From: Alkalicoccus saliphilus
GTDB taxonomy: Bacteria; Bacillota; Bacilli; Bacillales; Salisediminibacteriaceae
Direction of reading: 5' to 3'
Assembly: GCF_003044065.1 (NCBI RefSeq)
Contig: NZ_PZJJ01000007.1
Coordinates: 1 to 64,000 of the forward strand
Length of the DNA stretch: 64,000 nucleotides
How positions within the stretch are numbered: position 1 is the stretch's first letter; each line of letters starts with the position of its first letter. The position numbers were made by a program, and so were the translations under genes. Below the pieces are notes generated by a model. The model was given only the letters and a program-made list of their open reading frames with translations. It was not told where the DNA came from and did no database searches. Positions 7,492-16,356 of the stretch are shown here, piece after piece.

Positions 7492-10254
7492 ATGACAGAA
7501 ACACAGGATCAAAATGTGCAGCTGAGAAATGACGTCAACAAGCTGGGAAGTATTCTCGGAGAAGTGCTGAAAAAGCATGGAGGAGAAGAACTGTTTAATA
7601 AAGTCGAAGAGATCCGCGAACTGACAAAAGGACTGCGTGAAACCTTTGATGAAAACAAATACAGCTACTTAAAAGATGAAATTGCAAAATTGGAACCACC
7701 GATGCGCCAGCAGGTGATCCGGGCGTTTTCCATTTATTTTCATCTCGTAAATATTGCAGAACAGAACCACCGGGTGCGCCGGTCCCAGTTTTACCGCCGG
7801 GAACGGGATCAGGATATTCAGAGCCATTCCATTCAGGAAGCTGTGCTTGCCCTGAAATCAGATAACCATTCGGAGGAAACGATCCAGAAAATTCTCGATG
7901 ATCTGTCGATCGAACTCATTATGACCGCTCATCCGACAGAAGCGACGAAGCGGACCGTACTGGAAATTCAAAAGCGGATTTCCACGATCCTTGAAAAGCT
8001 GGATCAGCCGGCTCTGCCTTACAAAAAGCGTAAAAACCTGGAGGAAAGCCTGTACAATGAGGTTACTGTTCTCTGGCAGACAGACGAACTCCGCCACCGG
8101 AAGCCGACAGTTATTGATGAAGTGAAAAACGGGCTGTACTATTTTGATCAGACGCTCTTTGACGTGCTGCCGGCCGTTCATCAGGAGCTCGAAGATGAGC
8201 TGCAGGAATATTTTCCTGAAAAGCAGTGGCAGGTTCCGAACTTTCTTAATTTCGGTTCATGGATCGGCGGCGACCGTGACGGAAACCCGTTCGTAACACC
8301 TGAAATTACGTGGGAAACGCTCAAGCTGCAGCGCGGGCTCGCTCTTCAGAAGTATGAAGAATCGCTGACGGATCTTATGAAACGGTTCAGTCAGTCCACA
8401 ACGCGCGTGGACGTTTCGGAAGAATTCCTTCAGCATGTGGCTGAAGAAGAAAAGAAATATTTAACCGGACGCGAAAAATGGCAGATCGAAGGAGAAGTAT
8501 ACCGCAGGAAATTTGCTGTTATGCTGAAGCGTCTCCGTCAGGTGGAGTCCAAAGGGAAACACGCCTATGACCATGCCGAAGAGCTTCTCCGCGACTTGAT
8601 GCTCATTCAGGAAAACGCAGAAGAACATCAGCTGGATAACATCCGCCTGAAAAAACTCAATAAGATGATCCGTCAGGTGCAGCTGTTCGGCTTCCACCTT
8701 GCGACACTTGATGTGAGGAATCACAGCGGCGAGCACGAGTCAGCTGTAGCCGAAATGCTTCAGGTAGTGGGGCTGGAAGGAGACTATGCTTCCCTCAGTG
8801 AAGAAAAAAAGCAGGAGCTGTTGATTCGCGTTCTCAAAGACCCGCGGCCGCTCATGCTGCTGAATGAAGATTATTCCAAGGAAACACGGGATATTTTTGA
8901 CGTGTTTAAAATGATCAACAACGCTCATAAGGAGTTCGGTAAACGATCCATTGAAGTGTATCTTGTCAGCATGACACAGTCTGCAAGTGACCTGCTTGAA
9001 GTACTCGTACTTGCGAAAGAAGCAGGTATTTATCGACTGCACGTGGACGGTACGGTGGAGAGCAATTTGAACGTTGCCCCGCTGCTGGAGACAGTCGACG
9101 ATCTGATTGCCGGACCGGAAATTATGAAGACGCTGTTTGATGCGGATATATACCGTAAACATATTGAACACCGCGGAAACCATCAGGAAATTATGCTCGG
9201 CTATTCCGACGGCAGTAAGGATGGCGGTACACTGACTGCCAACTGGAAGCTGTTTAAAGCCCAGCAGGAAATTCATAACATGGCGCGTGATTACGACGTC
9301 CGTCTGAAGTTTTTCCATGGACGCGGTGGTTCGCTTGGACGCGGCGGTGGTCCTTTGAACCGAAGTATCATGTCCCAGCCTGCCGAAACGCTCGGTGACG
9401 GTGTGAAAATTACGGAACAGGGGGAAGTGCTTTCCTCCCGTTACATGCTCGGAAACATCGCCTTTAGAAATCTGGAGCAGGCGGCTTCCGCATTAATTCA
9501 GTCCACTTCCAAAGTGCACCATACGGAAGAGCAGGCAACCGGACTGAAAAAAGAATGGGAAAATGCCATTGAGGAAATGTCTGATCACTCGCTCAAAAAA
9601 TACCAGGATCTCGTGTTCGGCGATCCCGATTTCCTGACTTATTTCAAGCAGACGACACCGCTGAACGAACTGCGTGAGCTGAACATCGGTTCCCGTCCAA
9701 TGAGCCGTAAAAACAGCGAAAAGTTTGAAGATCTCCGTGCTATTCCATGGGTATTCGCCTGGACCCAGTGCCGCCAGATGATTCCCGCGTGGTTTGCATC
9801 CGGCTCCGGTCTCGCCCGGTATGCAGAAAAAGGAGAAAAAGAGCTGCAGACACTGAAAGAAATGTATGAAGGCTGGCCGTTTTTCCGCTCCACGATCAAT
9901 AACCTGCAGATGGCGCTTATGAAAGCGGACCTGACAGCAGCGAAAGAATACGTAGATCTTGTAGAAGATAAAGAAATTGGCGAGCGTATTTTTGGTATTA
10001 TTTCTGACGAATTTGATTTAACAAAAGAAATGCTCCTGAAGATCTCCGGTTCGGAAGAGCTGCTGGATTTCACTCCAAACATTCAAGGCTCCGTTCACCT
10101 GCGGAACCCGTATGTGGATCCCCTGAACTTCCTGCAGGTCAATTTGATCCGGACGCTCCGGGAAACGAAAGAAGAGGAGCACACGGATGAAGTTCTCACA
10201 GAAGTACTGCTCACCATAAGCGGTGTAGCAGCAGGGCTGTTAAATACAGGCTGA
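7492..10254 (+). CDS. ppc: Phosphoenolpyruvate carboxylase
   Basis: 920-residue cytosolic enzyme that carboxylates phosphoenolpyruvate with bicarbonate to oxaloacetate, replenishing the TCA cycle. The catalytic-His motif TAHPTEATKR (His147), the glycine-rich FFHGRGGSLGRGGGP loop that holds the phosphate, the GYSDGSKDGG segment and the typical C-terminal NTG are all present; length is that of full-size bacterial PEPC. The ATG is preceded by AGGAGGGATC. It stands alone, with a nested palindrome upstream and a terminator downstream. Many bacilli rely on pyruvate carboxylase instead, so ppc is an informative metabolic marker for this lineage. Confidence 0.97.
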   Translation: MTETQDQNVQLRNDVNKLGSILGEVLKKHGGEELFNKVEEIRELTKGLRETFDENKYSYLKDEIAKLEPPMRQQVIRAFSIYFHLVNIAEQNHRVRRSQFYRRERDQDIQSHSIQEAVLALKSDNHSEETIQKILDDLSIELIMTAHPTEATKRTVLEIQKRISTILEKLDQPALPYKKRKNLEESLYNEVTVLWQTDELRHRKPTVIDEVKNGLYYFDQTLFDVLPAVHQELEDELQEYFPEKQWQVPNFLNFGSWIGGDRDGNPFVTPEITWETLKLQRGLALQKYEESLTDLMKRFSQSTTRVDVSEEFLQHVAEEEKKYLTGREKWQIEGEVYRRKFAVMLKRLRQVESKGKHAYDHAEELLRDLMLIQENAEEHQLDNIRLKKLNKMIRQVQLFGFHLATLDVRNHSGEHESAVAEMLQVVGLEGDYASLSEEKKQELLIRVLKDPRPLMLLNEDYSKETRDIFDVFKMINNAHKEFGKRSIEVYLVSMTQSASDLLEVLVLAKEAGIYRLHVDGTVESNLNVAPLLETVDDLIAGPEIMKTLFDADIYRKHIEHRGNHQEIMLGYSDGSKDGGTLTANWKLFKAQQEIHNMARDYDVRLKFFHGRGGSLGRGGGPLNRSIMSQPAETLGDGVKITEQGEVLSSRYMLGNIAFRNLEQAASALIQSTSKVHHTEEQATGLKKEWENAIEEMSDHSLKKYQDLVFGDPDFLTYFKQTTPLNELRELNIGSRPMSRKNSEKFEDLRAIPWVFAWTQCRQMIPAWFASGSGLARYAEKGEKELQTLKEMYEGWPFFRSTINNLQMALMKADLTAAKEYVDLVEDKEIGERIFGIISDEFDLTKEMLLKISGSEELLDFTPNIQGSVHLRNPYVDPLNFLQVNLIRTLRETKEEEHTDEVLTEVLLTISGVAAGLLNTG

Positions 10255-10261
10255 TACCTGC

Positions 10262-10304
10262 GCTGCCTTTCGAGTTGCTGTCGACTCGTGAGGCAGCTTT
10301 TTTT
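10262..10304 (+). terminator. Rho-independent terminator of ppc
   Basis: GCTGCCT (10262-10268) pairs with AGGCAGC (10291-10297), extended internally by CGAGT/ACTCG, followed by a T-run to 10304. Confidence 0.9.
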
Positions 10305-10549
10305 ATCCTTTCAGTAAAACTGACTGAAATGTCTATTGTAATGGTACGTATGTCTTATTTAACCATTTTTTATACAGGTTACTTATTTTGACATTAGTGT
10401 CTTTCTTTCACCTCGTATTTCTCGGTTTCCGAAAGATAATTCCCGCTTGAAACCCATGGCGGTATAGACGAATAGGTCTTTATTCTAGTAAAATAGGGGT
10501 ACATAAACTCGGATCGTGTCGTAATTTGTTGATTGGGAGGGGAACGTTT

Positions 10550-11551
10550 ATGCAGCGGCAGATAAAGCAGAGCAGTGTCATTTTATGCCTAGCGTTTCTC
10601 TGTGCCATCATTCTTATAGGTTTTTTGTATTATTTATCAACACAAATGTTCCAGGCAGCGGATACTTCAGAGCTCAAGGAGGAAAAGCCGGATACCGTGA
10701 TTCTCGTATCCGATGCAATTGCCGATCAGAGCTGGGGTAGCCATGCTCATCACAGCCGCCTTCGTGTGGAAGAAAAGTTTGGAATTAAAGCAGAGCTTTT
10801 TTCCGGTCTCGTTACGGAAACATTGAGAGAATACCGGACGGTAAAAGAAGCAGATAACGGACGGGATCTCATTATTGGCCATGGCAGAGAATACACGGAA
10901 GTATTCAATGACATTGCCGCTTCCTATCCGGAAACTAAATTTGTTTCGCTGCAGGGGACACCGGAGCACGATAACCAGGCTGTATATACGTACAACAACC
11001 TGGAGGCTGAGGTGCAGGCCCTGCTGGCAGGATCCATCAAATCGGAAACAAAAAAAATTGGAGTTCTCAGCAAAGAAGGAGATTGGAAAAGACATGAAGA
11101 AGTAGAAACTATTCTGCAGGAGCTGTGCGATGAAACAGAAGTCATTCATCGGACAGTGGAGAGCAGGAATAACAAGGAAGAAGCTCTTCAGGTTCTGGAT
11201 GAACTGCTTGCAGAAGGAGCAGATGTTATTTATTCACGGGGAAATACATTTAACCGCTATGTGATTGAGCAGGCGCAGGTCCAGGATTTTTACATTATCG
11301 GCTTTATTACCGACCAGGCTTATCTGGCTGAAGAACAGATGATTACGAGTGTCCTGATTGATGTGCCTAAAATATATGAATATATTCTGGAAGACTATTT
11401 ATCAAGGGACGGACTCGGAAGCGGTGTATATGACCTGACGAATCAGGAAGGCAGAAATATTAGCAGCACGGGTGATCTCGGGCCAATGTTTACGGACACG
11501 GATAAAGAAGAACTGGCTGAAAAACTGCAGGATTTTCCCGATAAACAGTAA
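10550..11551 (+). CDS. Med-like protein of the BMP (basic membrane protein) substrate-binding family
   Basis: 333 residues. One hydrophobic segment near the N-terminus (about residues 8-33) anchors or exports it; no lipobox Cys is seen. The rest reads as a two-lobe BMP/PnrA-type periplasmic-binding fold (DTVILVSDAIADQSW near the start of lobe one; GADVIYSRGNTFNRYVIEQA in lobe two). It resembles B. subtilis Med, a membrane-linked regulator that influences comK, more than an ABC-transporter receptor; no ABC genes are near. The open frame begins at a TTG at 10526, but the ATG at 10550 follows GGGAGGGG, so I use it. A sensor histidine kinase follows after 30 bp, suggesting the two act together in sensing. 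Confidence 0.72.
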   Translation: MQRQIKQSSVILCLAFLCAIILIGFLYYLSTQMFQAADTSELKEEKPDTVILVSDAIADQSWGSHAHHSRLRVEEKFGIKAELFSGLVTETLREYRTVKEADNGRDLIIGHGREYTEVFNDIAASYPETKFVSLQGTPEHDNQAVYTYNNLEAEVQALLAGSIKSETKKIGVLSKEGDWKRHEEVETILQELCDETEVIHRTVESRNNKEEALQVLDELLAEGADVIYSRGNTFNRYVIEQAQVQDFYIIGFITDQAYLAEEQMITSVLIDVPKIYEYILEDYLSRDGLGSGVYDLTNQEGRNISSTGDLGPMFTDTDKEELAEKLQDFPDKQ

Positions 11552-11581
11552 CGGAACTTTTTCATCGGCGGAGGGGTATAT

Positions 11582-13384
11582 GTGAAGAATAGACGACATT
11601 CATGGAGCCTTCGCTCAAGAATATTAATTGTACTTCTGCTGCTTACGGGACTGCTGAGCAGCCTTTCTTTCTTTTTTATATACTCTCTCGATGAAATCAG
11701 TGAAGTTAGTGAATCGATGACATCTGATAATGTCCCTGAGCTCCTGTGGCTTGGTCACTGGGAAACGGAGCTGGCCATGAAGGAGCAGTATACGGAAATG
11801 GGAATAGAAACAGATTTCTGCTGTGATTTTATAAGCAATTACGAAAATATCGGAAACGAGGAAAACTCCCTGGAAGCCACGTATGGTGCTCCGCCGGCTT
11901 CTCTTGATTTTATTCAGCATGACCTCGATATGCTGGACTTTATGATTGAAAATAACGTAGGAGGACTTCTTGCCCTCGGTAATACGGAAGGTGCGGCCTC
12001 TTATATTGAAACAGAATATATGGCCCTGCTTGAGGAAATCCAGGGCAATCTCGCTGAAAATTATACAGTAGCCAATGCCGGGCTGGACTCCCAGCAGGAT
12101 CGGTTTGGAGTTATTATTGAAGAAGCGCTGGATCTGCTGCTGCTTATTACATCAATAGGTGTTATTCTGTCGATTCTCGTCTCCTACAGAATCAGTGCTG
12201 TGTTTACACGTCCGGTGCAGAAAATGGAGCAGCAGCTGAATCATATCGCTGCAGGAAGCTACGGAGCAGTATTGGAGGAAACAAACCAGGTGGAGCTTCA
12301 GCCGCTCGCCCGTTCCATCAATGAAATGTCCTATCAGCTGAAACGTTCTTTTGATATGCTGACCGCGGATAAACAGTACAGAGAACAGATTCTCGATTCT
12401 CTACCGGTCGGAATTGTTACTTCGGATGAGCAGACAGAAGATGTGCAGCTGAACAAAGCAGCGAGAAAAGTGATGGGGGAGGACTTCGACGTATCGATGC
12501 TTCCAAGGCTGAAAAAAGAAGCGGAAGGTGTCCATCGATTCTGGGAAATCTTCGCCTCAAAAGGTATATTTCAAAACGAAAAAGTGTGGTATACCGATGG
12601 GAAGGAAGCGTGTACGTTTCTTGTTTCCCAGTCGGAGCTTGTAAATGAAAATCAGGAATCAATCGGTAGAATCTTTTATTTTATTAACATTACGGAAACA
12701 GAAAAACTGGAACAGCAGGTGCGCAGACAGGAAAAACTTGCAGTTATCGGAGAACTGGCGGCCGGAGCTGCCCACGAAATCCGGAATCCGCTCGCTGTCA
12801 TTGACGGTTTTTTGAATTTGATGAAGCAGTCCCTTACAGAGGAGGAAGTCGACAAATTCCACCTGCACCTGCTTCTTAAAGAAATCGAGCGGATCAATGG
12901 AATTATTGAGGAAATGCTCATGCTTTCCAAGCCTGAAGCACCGAAGTTTCAGAAAGTGTACCTTCAGGATGTTATTGAAGAAATTCTTCCGCTCATGAAA
13001 GAAACACTGGATACGAAAAATATCGCTTTTCATATGGACCTCGAACAGAAAAAAATGTTTCTCGATACGAGCCAGATGAAGCAGGTATTCCATAACCTTT
13101 TCCGGAACAGCGCTGAAGCGGTGGGGGAACACGGCCGCATTGCCATCCTTGGAAAAGAGGAAAATGGTACTTACCAGGTGCAGGTTATTGATGATGGGCA
13201 TGGTATACCGGGGGCAGCAGCGGAACAGATTTTTGATCCTTTTTCCACTACGAAAGAAAGCGGCACAGGACTCGGGCTGACGATTGCTGAGCGAATTATG
13301 GATAATCACCGGGGAAGAATCTTTTTAAAGGAAACATCCCCGGAGGGCACAGTCATCTGCCTGGAGTTTCCACTGAAAAATTGA
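11582..13384 (+). CDS. Orphan sensor histidine kinase (sporulation-kinase type)
   Basis: 600 residues. Order: membrane helix (about 15-32), extracytoplasmic sensor region (about 33-175), second helix (about 180-203), HAMP linker (about 205-260), PAS-like region (about 265-375), HisKA with phospho-acceptor His398 in AAHEIRNPLAVIDGFLNLM, and HATPase with NLFRNSAEAV, DDGHGIP and GTGLGLTI. The H-box resembles that of phosphorelay kinases KinA-KinE. No response regulator is adjacent, which fits phosphorylation of a distant Spo0F-like regulator (inference). The GTG start is chosen because an ATG two bases earlier runs straight into a stop and GGAGGGG lies 5 bp upstream. It follows the Med-like gene by 30 bp and precedes pxpB (kipI) by 57 bp. 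Confidence 0.9.
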   Translation: MKNRRHSWSLRSRILIVLLLLTGLLSSLSFFFIYSLDEISEVSESMTSDNVPELLWLGHWETELAMKEQYTEMGIETDFCCDFISNYENIGNEENSLEATYGAPPASLDFIQHDLDMLDFMIENNVGGLLALGNTEGAASYIETEYMALLEEIQGNLAENYTVANAGLDSQQDRFGVIIEEALDLLLLITSIGVILSILVSYRISAVFTRPVQKMEQQLNHIAAGSYGAVLEETNQVELQPLARSINEMSYQLKRSFDMLTADKQYREQILDSLPVGIVTSDEQTEDVQLNKAARKVMGEDFDVSMLPRLKKEAEGVHRFWEIFASKGIFQNEKVWYTDGKEACTFLVSQSELVNENQESIGRIFYFINITETEKLEQQVRRQEKLAVIGELAAGAAHEIRNPLAVIDGFLNLMKQSLTEEEVDKFHLHLLLKEIERINGIIEEMLMLSKPEAPKFQKVYLQDVIEEILPLMKETLDTKNIAFHMDLEQKKMFLDTSQMKQVFHNLFRNSAEAVGEHGRIAILGKEENGTYQVQVIDDGHGIPGAAAEQIFDPFSTTKESGTGLGLTIAERIMDNHRGRIFLKETSPEGTVICLEFPLKN

Positions 13385-13441
13385 GCAGTTCCTGTATATA
13401 TAAACCGATGAATGGTTTTCACATAAAACACCGGGAAGGAT

Positions 13442-14170
13442 GTGGACGATTTGATCAAACCCCTTGGAGATGCTGGTGTCAGAGTGTCTTTTGGTACGGA
13501 AATATCAGAAGAAGTACATCGGCAGGTACGCGCTTTTACTTCCGTTCTTGAAAGAGAGCCCGCAGATGGAATCATTGAATGGGTCCCCTCCTACACGGCG
13601 GTAACCGTTTTTTACGAACCGTGGAATCTTTCCTATAAAGAAGCAGCAGAACATATAGAAAAACTTCTGCAGCTGGCTGAGGAAGAAACGATCCCGGAAG
13701 GAAGAACCTGGCACCTTCCTGTCTGCTACAGCAGTGAATTTGCTCCTGATCTGGAAGGTATTTCGGAAAGCACCGGAATTTCTCCGGATGAAATTGTAAA
13801 CAGGCATGTGGAATCGCTGTACACCGTTTATATGCTCGGCTTTACCCCAGGCTTTCCCTATCTCGGCGGTATGGATCCGGGTATTGCTGTCCCCAGACTT
13901 ACAAGCCCGCGGTCTTCCGTTCCAGCGGGTTCTGTAGGAATTGCCGGGGAGCAGACCGGCGTTTATTCTCTCACTACCCCGGGAGGATGGCGTATTATCG
14001 GAAAGACTCCGGTGAAGCTCTACGATCCGGAGCGGGAAGAGCCGGTATTTTTAAGGGCAGGCGATAAAATTCGTTTTAGAGCTGTCACAAAAAAGGAATA
14101 TGAACAAATAGAGGAAGAGATCAATAAAGGAGCATATGAAGTTACAGTGGAAGGAGGGAGAAGCTCATGA
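13442..14170 (+). CDS. pxpB: 5-oxoprolinase subunit PxpB (KipI family)
   Basis: About 242 residues. PxpB works with PxpA and PxpC in ATP-dependent opening of 5-oxoproline to glutamate. The family signature is clear: LPVCYSSEFAPDL, then LYTVYMLGFTPGFPYLGGMD and GSVGIAGEQTGVY. In B. subtilis the same protein, KipI, inhibits autophosphorylation of sporulation kinase KinA, so its place next to a KinA-like kinase is notable. The start is uncertain: the GTG at 13442 is almost on top of the GGAAGGA ribosome site (13434-13440), while a TTG at 13451 has a 10-nt spacer and may be the true start. The stop overlaps the pxpA ATG by 4 bp. Confidence 0.92.
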   Translation: MDDLIKPLGDAGVRVSFGTEISEEVHRQVRAFTSVLEREPADGIIEWVPSYTAVTVFYEPWNLSYKEAAEHIEKLLQLAEEETIPEGRTWHLPVCYSSEFAPDLEGISESTGISPDEIVNRHVESLYTVYMLGFTPGFPYLGGMDPGIAVPRLTSPRSSVPAGSVGIAGEQTGVYSLTTPGGWRIIGKTPVKLYDPEREEPVFLRAGDKIRFRAVTKKEYEQIEEEINKGAYEVTVEGGRSS

Positions 14171-14934
14171 AAACAGATTTAAACAGCGATCTTGGAGAAA
14201 GCTTTGGAGCTTACGTCGTTGGAAACGAAGAAGGTGTGCTCCCTCATATTTCGTCGGTAAATATCGCCTGCGGCTATCACGCAGGGGATCATAACGTGAT
14301 GGCCCGGACGGTTGAACTTGCCGTACGGTATGGAGTAGGGATCGGGGCCCACCCCGGATACCAGGATCTAATCGGCTTCGGACGCCGGCATATTGACACG
14401 TCAGCCGAGGATATTTATCATGCTGTGCTTTATCAGATCGGTGCTCTTCAGGCTTTCTGCCGCGTCCGTGGCGTTCCTCTGCAGCATGTAAAGCCTCACG
14501 GTGCCCTGTTCAATAAGGCAGCAGTAGACGCCGGGACGGCAGAAGCTGTAGCCAGGGCAGTTGCGGATACAGACCGCTCCCTCATTCTTTACGGCCTGGC
14601 AGGGAGTGAACTGATTCATGCGGGTGAAAAGGCCGGCCTCGTTACAGCACAGGAAGTTTTTGCAGACAGAACGTACCAGGCTGACGGTACACTGACGCCA
14701 AGAAGTGAACCGAACGCGATCATAACAAACACCTCGACGGCGGTGGCGCGGGCGGTACGTATGGTGACGGAAGGAAAAGTGACCGCTGAGGACGGACGGG
14801 AACTTGCGATTCAGGCTGACACAGTATGTATTCACGGCGATGGAGATGCTGCCGCAGAGTTTGCCCGCGAACTGCGGCGTGCACTTGCAGAGGCCGGGGT
14901 CGAAGTTGCGGCTCCCGGGATGGTGAAAAAATGA
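14167..14934 (+). CDS. pxpA: 5-oxoprolinase subunit PxpA (LamB/YcsF family)
   Basis: 255-residue cytosolic member of the LamB/YcsF family. The hallmark N-terminus DLNSDLGESFG, the NIACGYHAGDH motif, the GAHPGYQDLIGFGRR motif and the VKPHGALFN motif are intact; these residues line the active site of the TIM-barrel-like deacetylase-related fold. It is translationally coupled on both sides: ATGA overlaps with pxpB before it and pxpC after it, so the three subunits are made together. Together they recycle 5-oxoproline, a spontaneous product of glutamine and N-terminal Gln damage. Confidence 0.96.
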   Translation: MKTDLNSDLGESFGAYVVGNEEGVLPHISSVNIACGYHAGDHNVMARTVELAVRYGVGIGAHPGYQDLIGFGRRHIDTSAEDIYHAVLYQIGALQAFCRVRGVPLQHVKPHGALFNKAAVDAGTAEAVARAVADTDRSLILYGLAGSELIHAGEKAGLVTAQEVFADRTYQADGTLTPRSEPNAIITNTSTAVARAVRMVTEGKVTAEDGRELAIQADTVCIHGDGDAAAEFARELRRALAEAGVEVAAPGMVKK

Positions 14935-15875
14935 GCGGGTTTAAAGTGGAAAAGCAGGGGCTTCTGACGACCGTTCAGGACAAAGGCCGGCCGGGCTACC
15001 AGCAGTACGGTATTATTGTTGGCGGAGCGATGGACCCATGGGCACTGCGGCTTGCCAACGTGCTTGTTGGAAATCCGGACGGCGCCGCAGGTCTTGAAAT
15101 TACGATGATGGGACCTGAGCTTGTGATGACAGCTGACACGAAGATTGCTGTAGGTGGAGGAGATCTCTCTGCCTCCATTGACGGAAAAGATATTCCTTTA
15201 TGGACGGCAGTACCGGTTTCTGCCGGTCAGACAATTTCGTTTGGAAAACCCCGTTCCGGTGTCAGGGCGTATATTGCTTTTGGAGGAGGAATTGATGTGC
15301 CGGAAGTGCTCGGAAGCCGGTCTACTTACATCAAAGCAGAACTCGGGGGCTATGAGGGACGGGAACTGAACAAGGGGGATCACGTTTCACTACTGCCAAA
15401 AACGTCAGACGTTCCGAGACGCAGACTTCATCCATCCCTGATTCCGGACTACGATAAAACCCGCCCGGTACGGGTTATTTCCGGACCGGATGAAGATTTG
15501 TTTAACGAAGATACGATGAGCCGTTTTTACGAAAGCGAGTTTTATTTAACAAATGAAGTCGACAGAATGGGCTACCGGCTGGAAGGGCCGGGTCTTGCTC
15601 CGGAAAAAGAAGCAGGAATACTTTCTGATGCTACTACGATGGGGACGATTCAAGTCCCGGCAGGAGGGCAGCCGATGCTCCTCCTTGCCGACCGCCAGAC
15701 AGCAGGCGGTTATGCACGAATAGGGACAGTAATACAGGAGGACATGCCCCGGGTGGCTCAGTACGGTCCCCACGAAAAAATTCAGTTTTCCGCGGTAAAG
15801 GTGGAAGAAGCACAGCAGCTCATAATCAAACGGGAGCAGGCTTTCCGCTGTCTGATGAAACTGCTGCACCTGTGA
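14931..15875 (+). CDS. pxpC: 5-oxoprolinase subunit PxpC (KipA family)
   Basis: 314 residues. The KipA/PxpC signature is clear: TTVQDKGRPGYQQYGI followed by GGAMDPWALRLANVLVGN, then AYIAFGGGIDVPEVLGSRST and, near the C-terminus, ADRQTAGGYARIGTV. The open frame extends upstream to 14826 inside pxpA, but the ATG at 14931 overlaps the pxpA stop as ATGA and gives the normal family N-terminus, so I chose it. In B. subtilis KipA antagonises KipI. The unit ends at the terminator at 15969-16004. Confidence 0.95.
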   Translation: MSGFKVEKQGLLTTVQDKGRPGYQQYGIIVGGAMDPWALRLANVLVGNPDGAAGLEITMMGPELVMTADTKIAVGGGDLSASIDGKDIPLWTAVPVSAGQTISFGKPRSGVRAYIAFGGGIDVPEVLGSRSTYIKAELGGYEGRELNKGDHVSLLPKTSDVPRRRLHPSLIPDYDKTRPVRVISGPDEDLFNEDTMSRFYESEFYLTNEVDRMGYRLEGPGLAPEKEAGILSDATTMGTIQVPAGGQPMLLLADRQTAGGYARIGTVIQEDMPRVAQYGPHEKIQFSAVKVEEAQQLIIKREQAFRCLMKLLHL

Positions 15876-15968
15876 CATTCGCATCGTTTTTAAAGTCTTA
15901 AATAAAAACCAGGTCTAAAGATATAGAATGATGAATCAAATATGTGAAAATATGAGTTGTATATAAGA

Positions 15969-16004
15969 AATGGAGTTATGCTTTCCACATAACTCCATTT
16001 TTTT
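15969..16004 (+). terminator. Rho-independent terminator of the pxp operon
   Basis: 12-bp perfect stem AATGGAGTTATG (15969-15980) / CATAACTCCATT (15988-15999), then a T-run. Confidence 0.92.
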
Positions 16005-16356
16005 CATCCTTTTCTCTTTGAAGTAAAAGATGAAAGTTCTTTCAGGTATGTTAATTGTTCTGCCAGGGAAAATCGTAAAGGTAGATCAGCATACGTGCTG
16101 TTCGTGGATTTTAGGTAAAAACGATTTGAACGAATTTTCAGAAAAAATAAAACGGAAATATGATGACGCTAGGATTTTAACATAAGAAAAGTTTCAATTC
16201 TTTTTCATGCTACAAATATGAAACTAAAGACACGGGCTTAATTCCCTTCAATCCTTCAGCTCACGCTTCTTATAAAAGCGGTTTCATGATACGATCGAAT
16301 TGATATTTCGGTAATATCCGGAAAATCAACTACATACATAAGAGGAGGAATCCAGT
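16005..16356. other. Upstream region of the secreted nuclease
   Basis: About 350 bp with no gene. The TTG start at 16357 is served by GAGGAGGAA at 16343-16349. No clear promoter pair or operator could be fixed. Confidence 0.4.
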
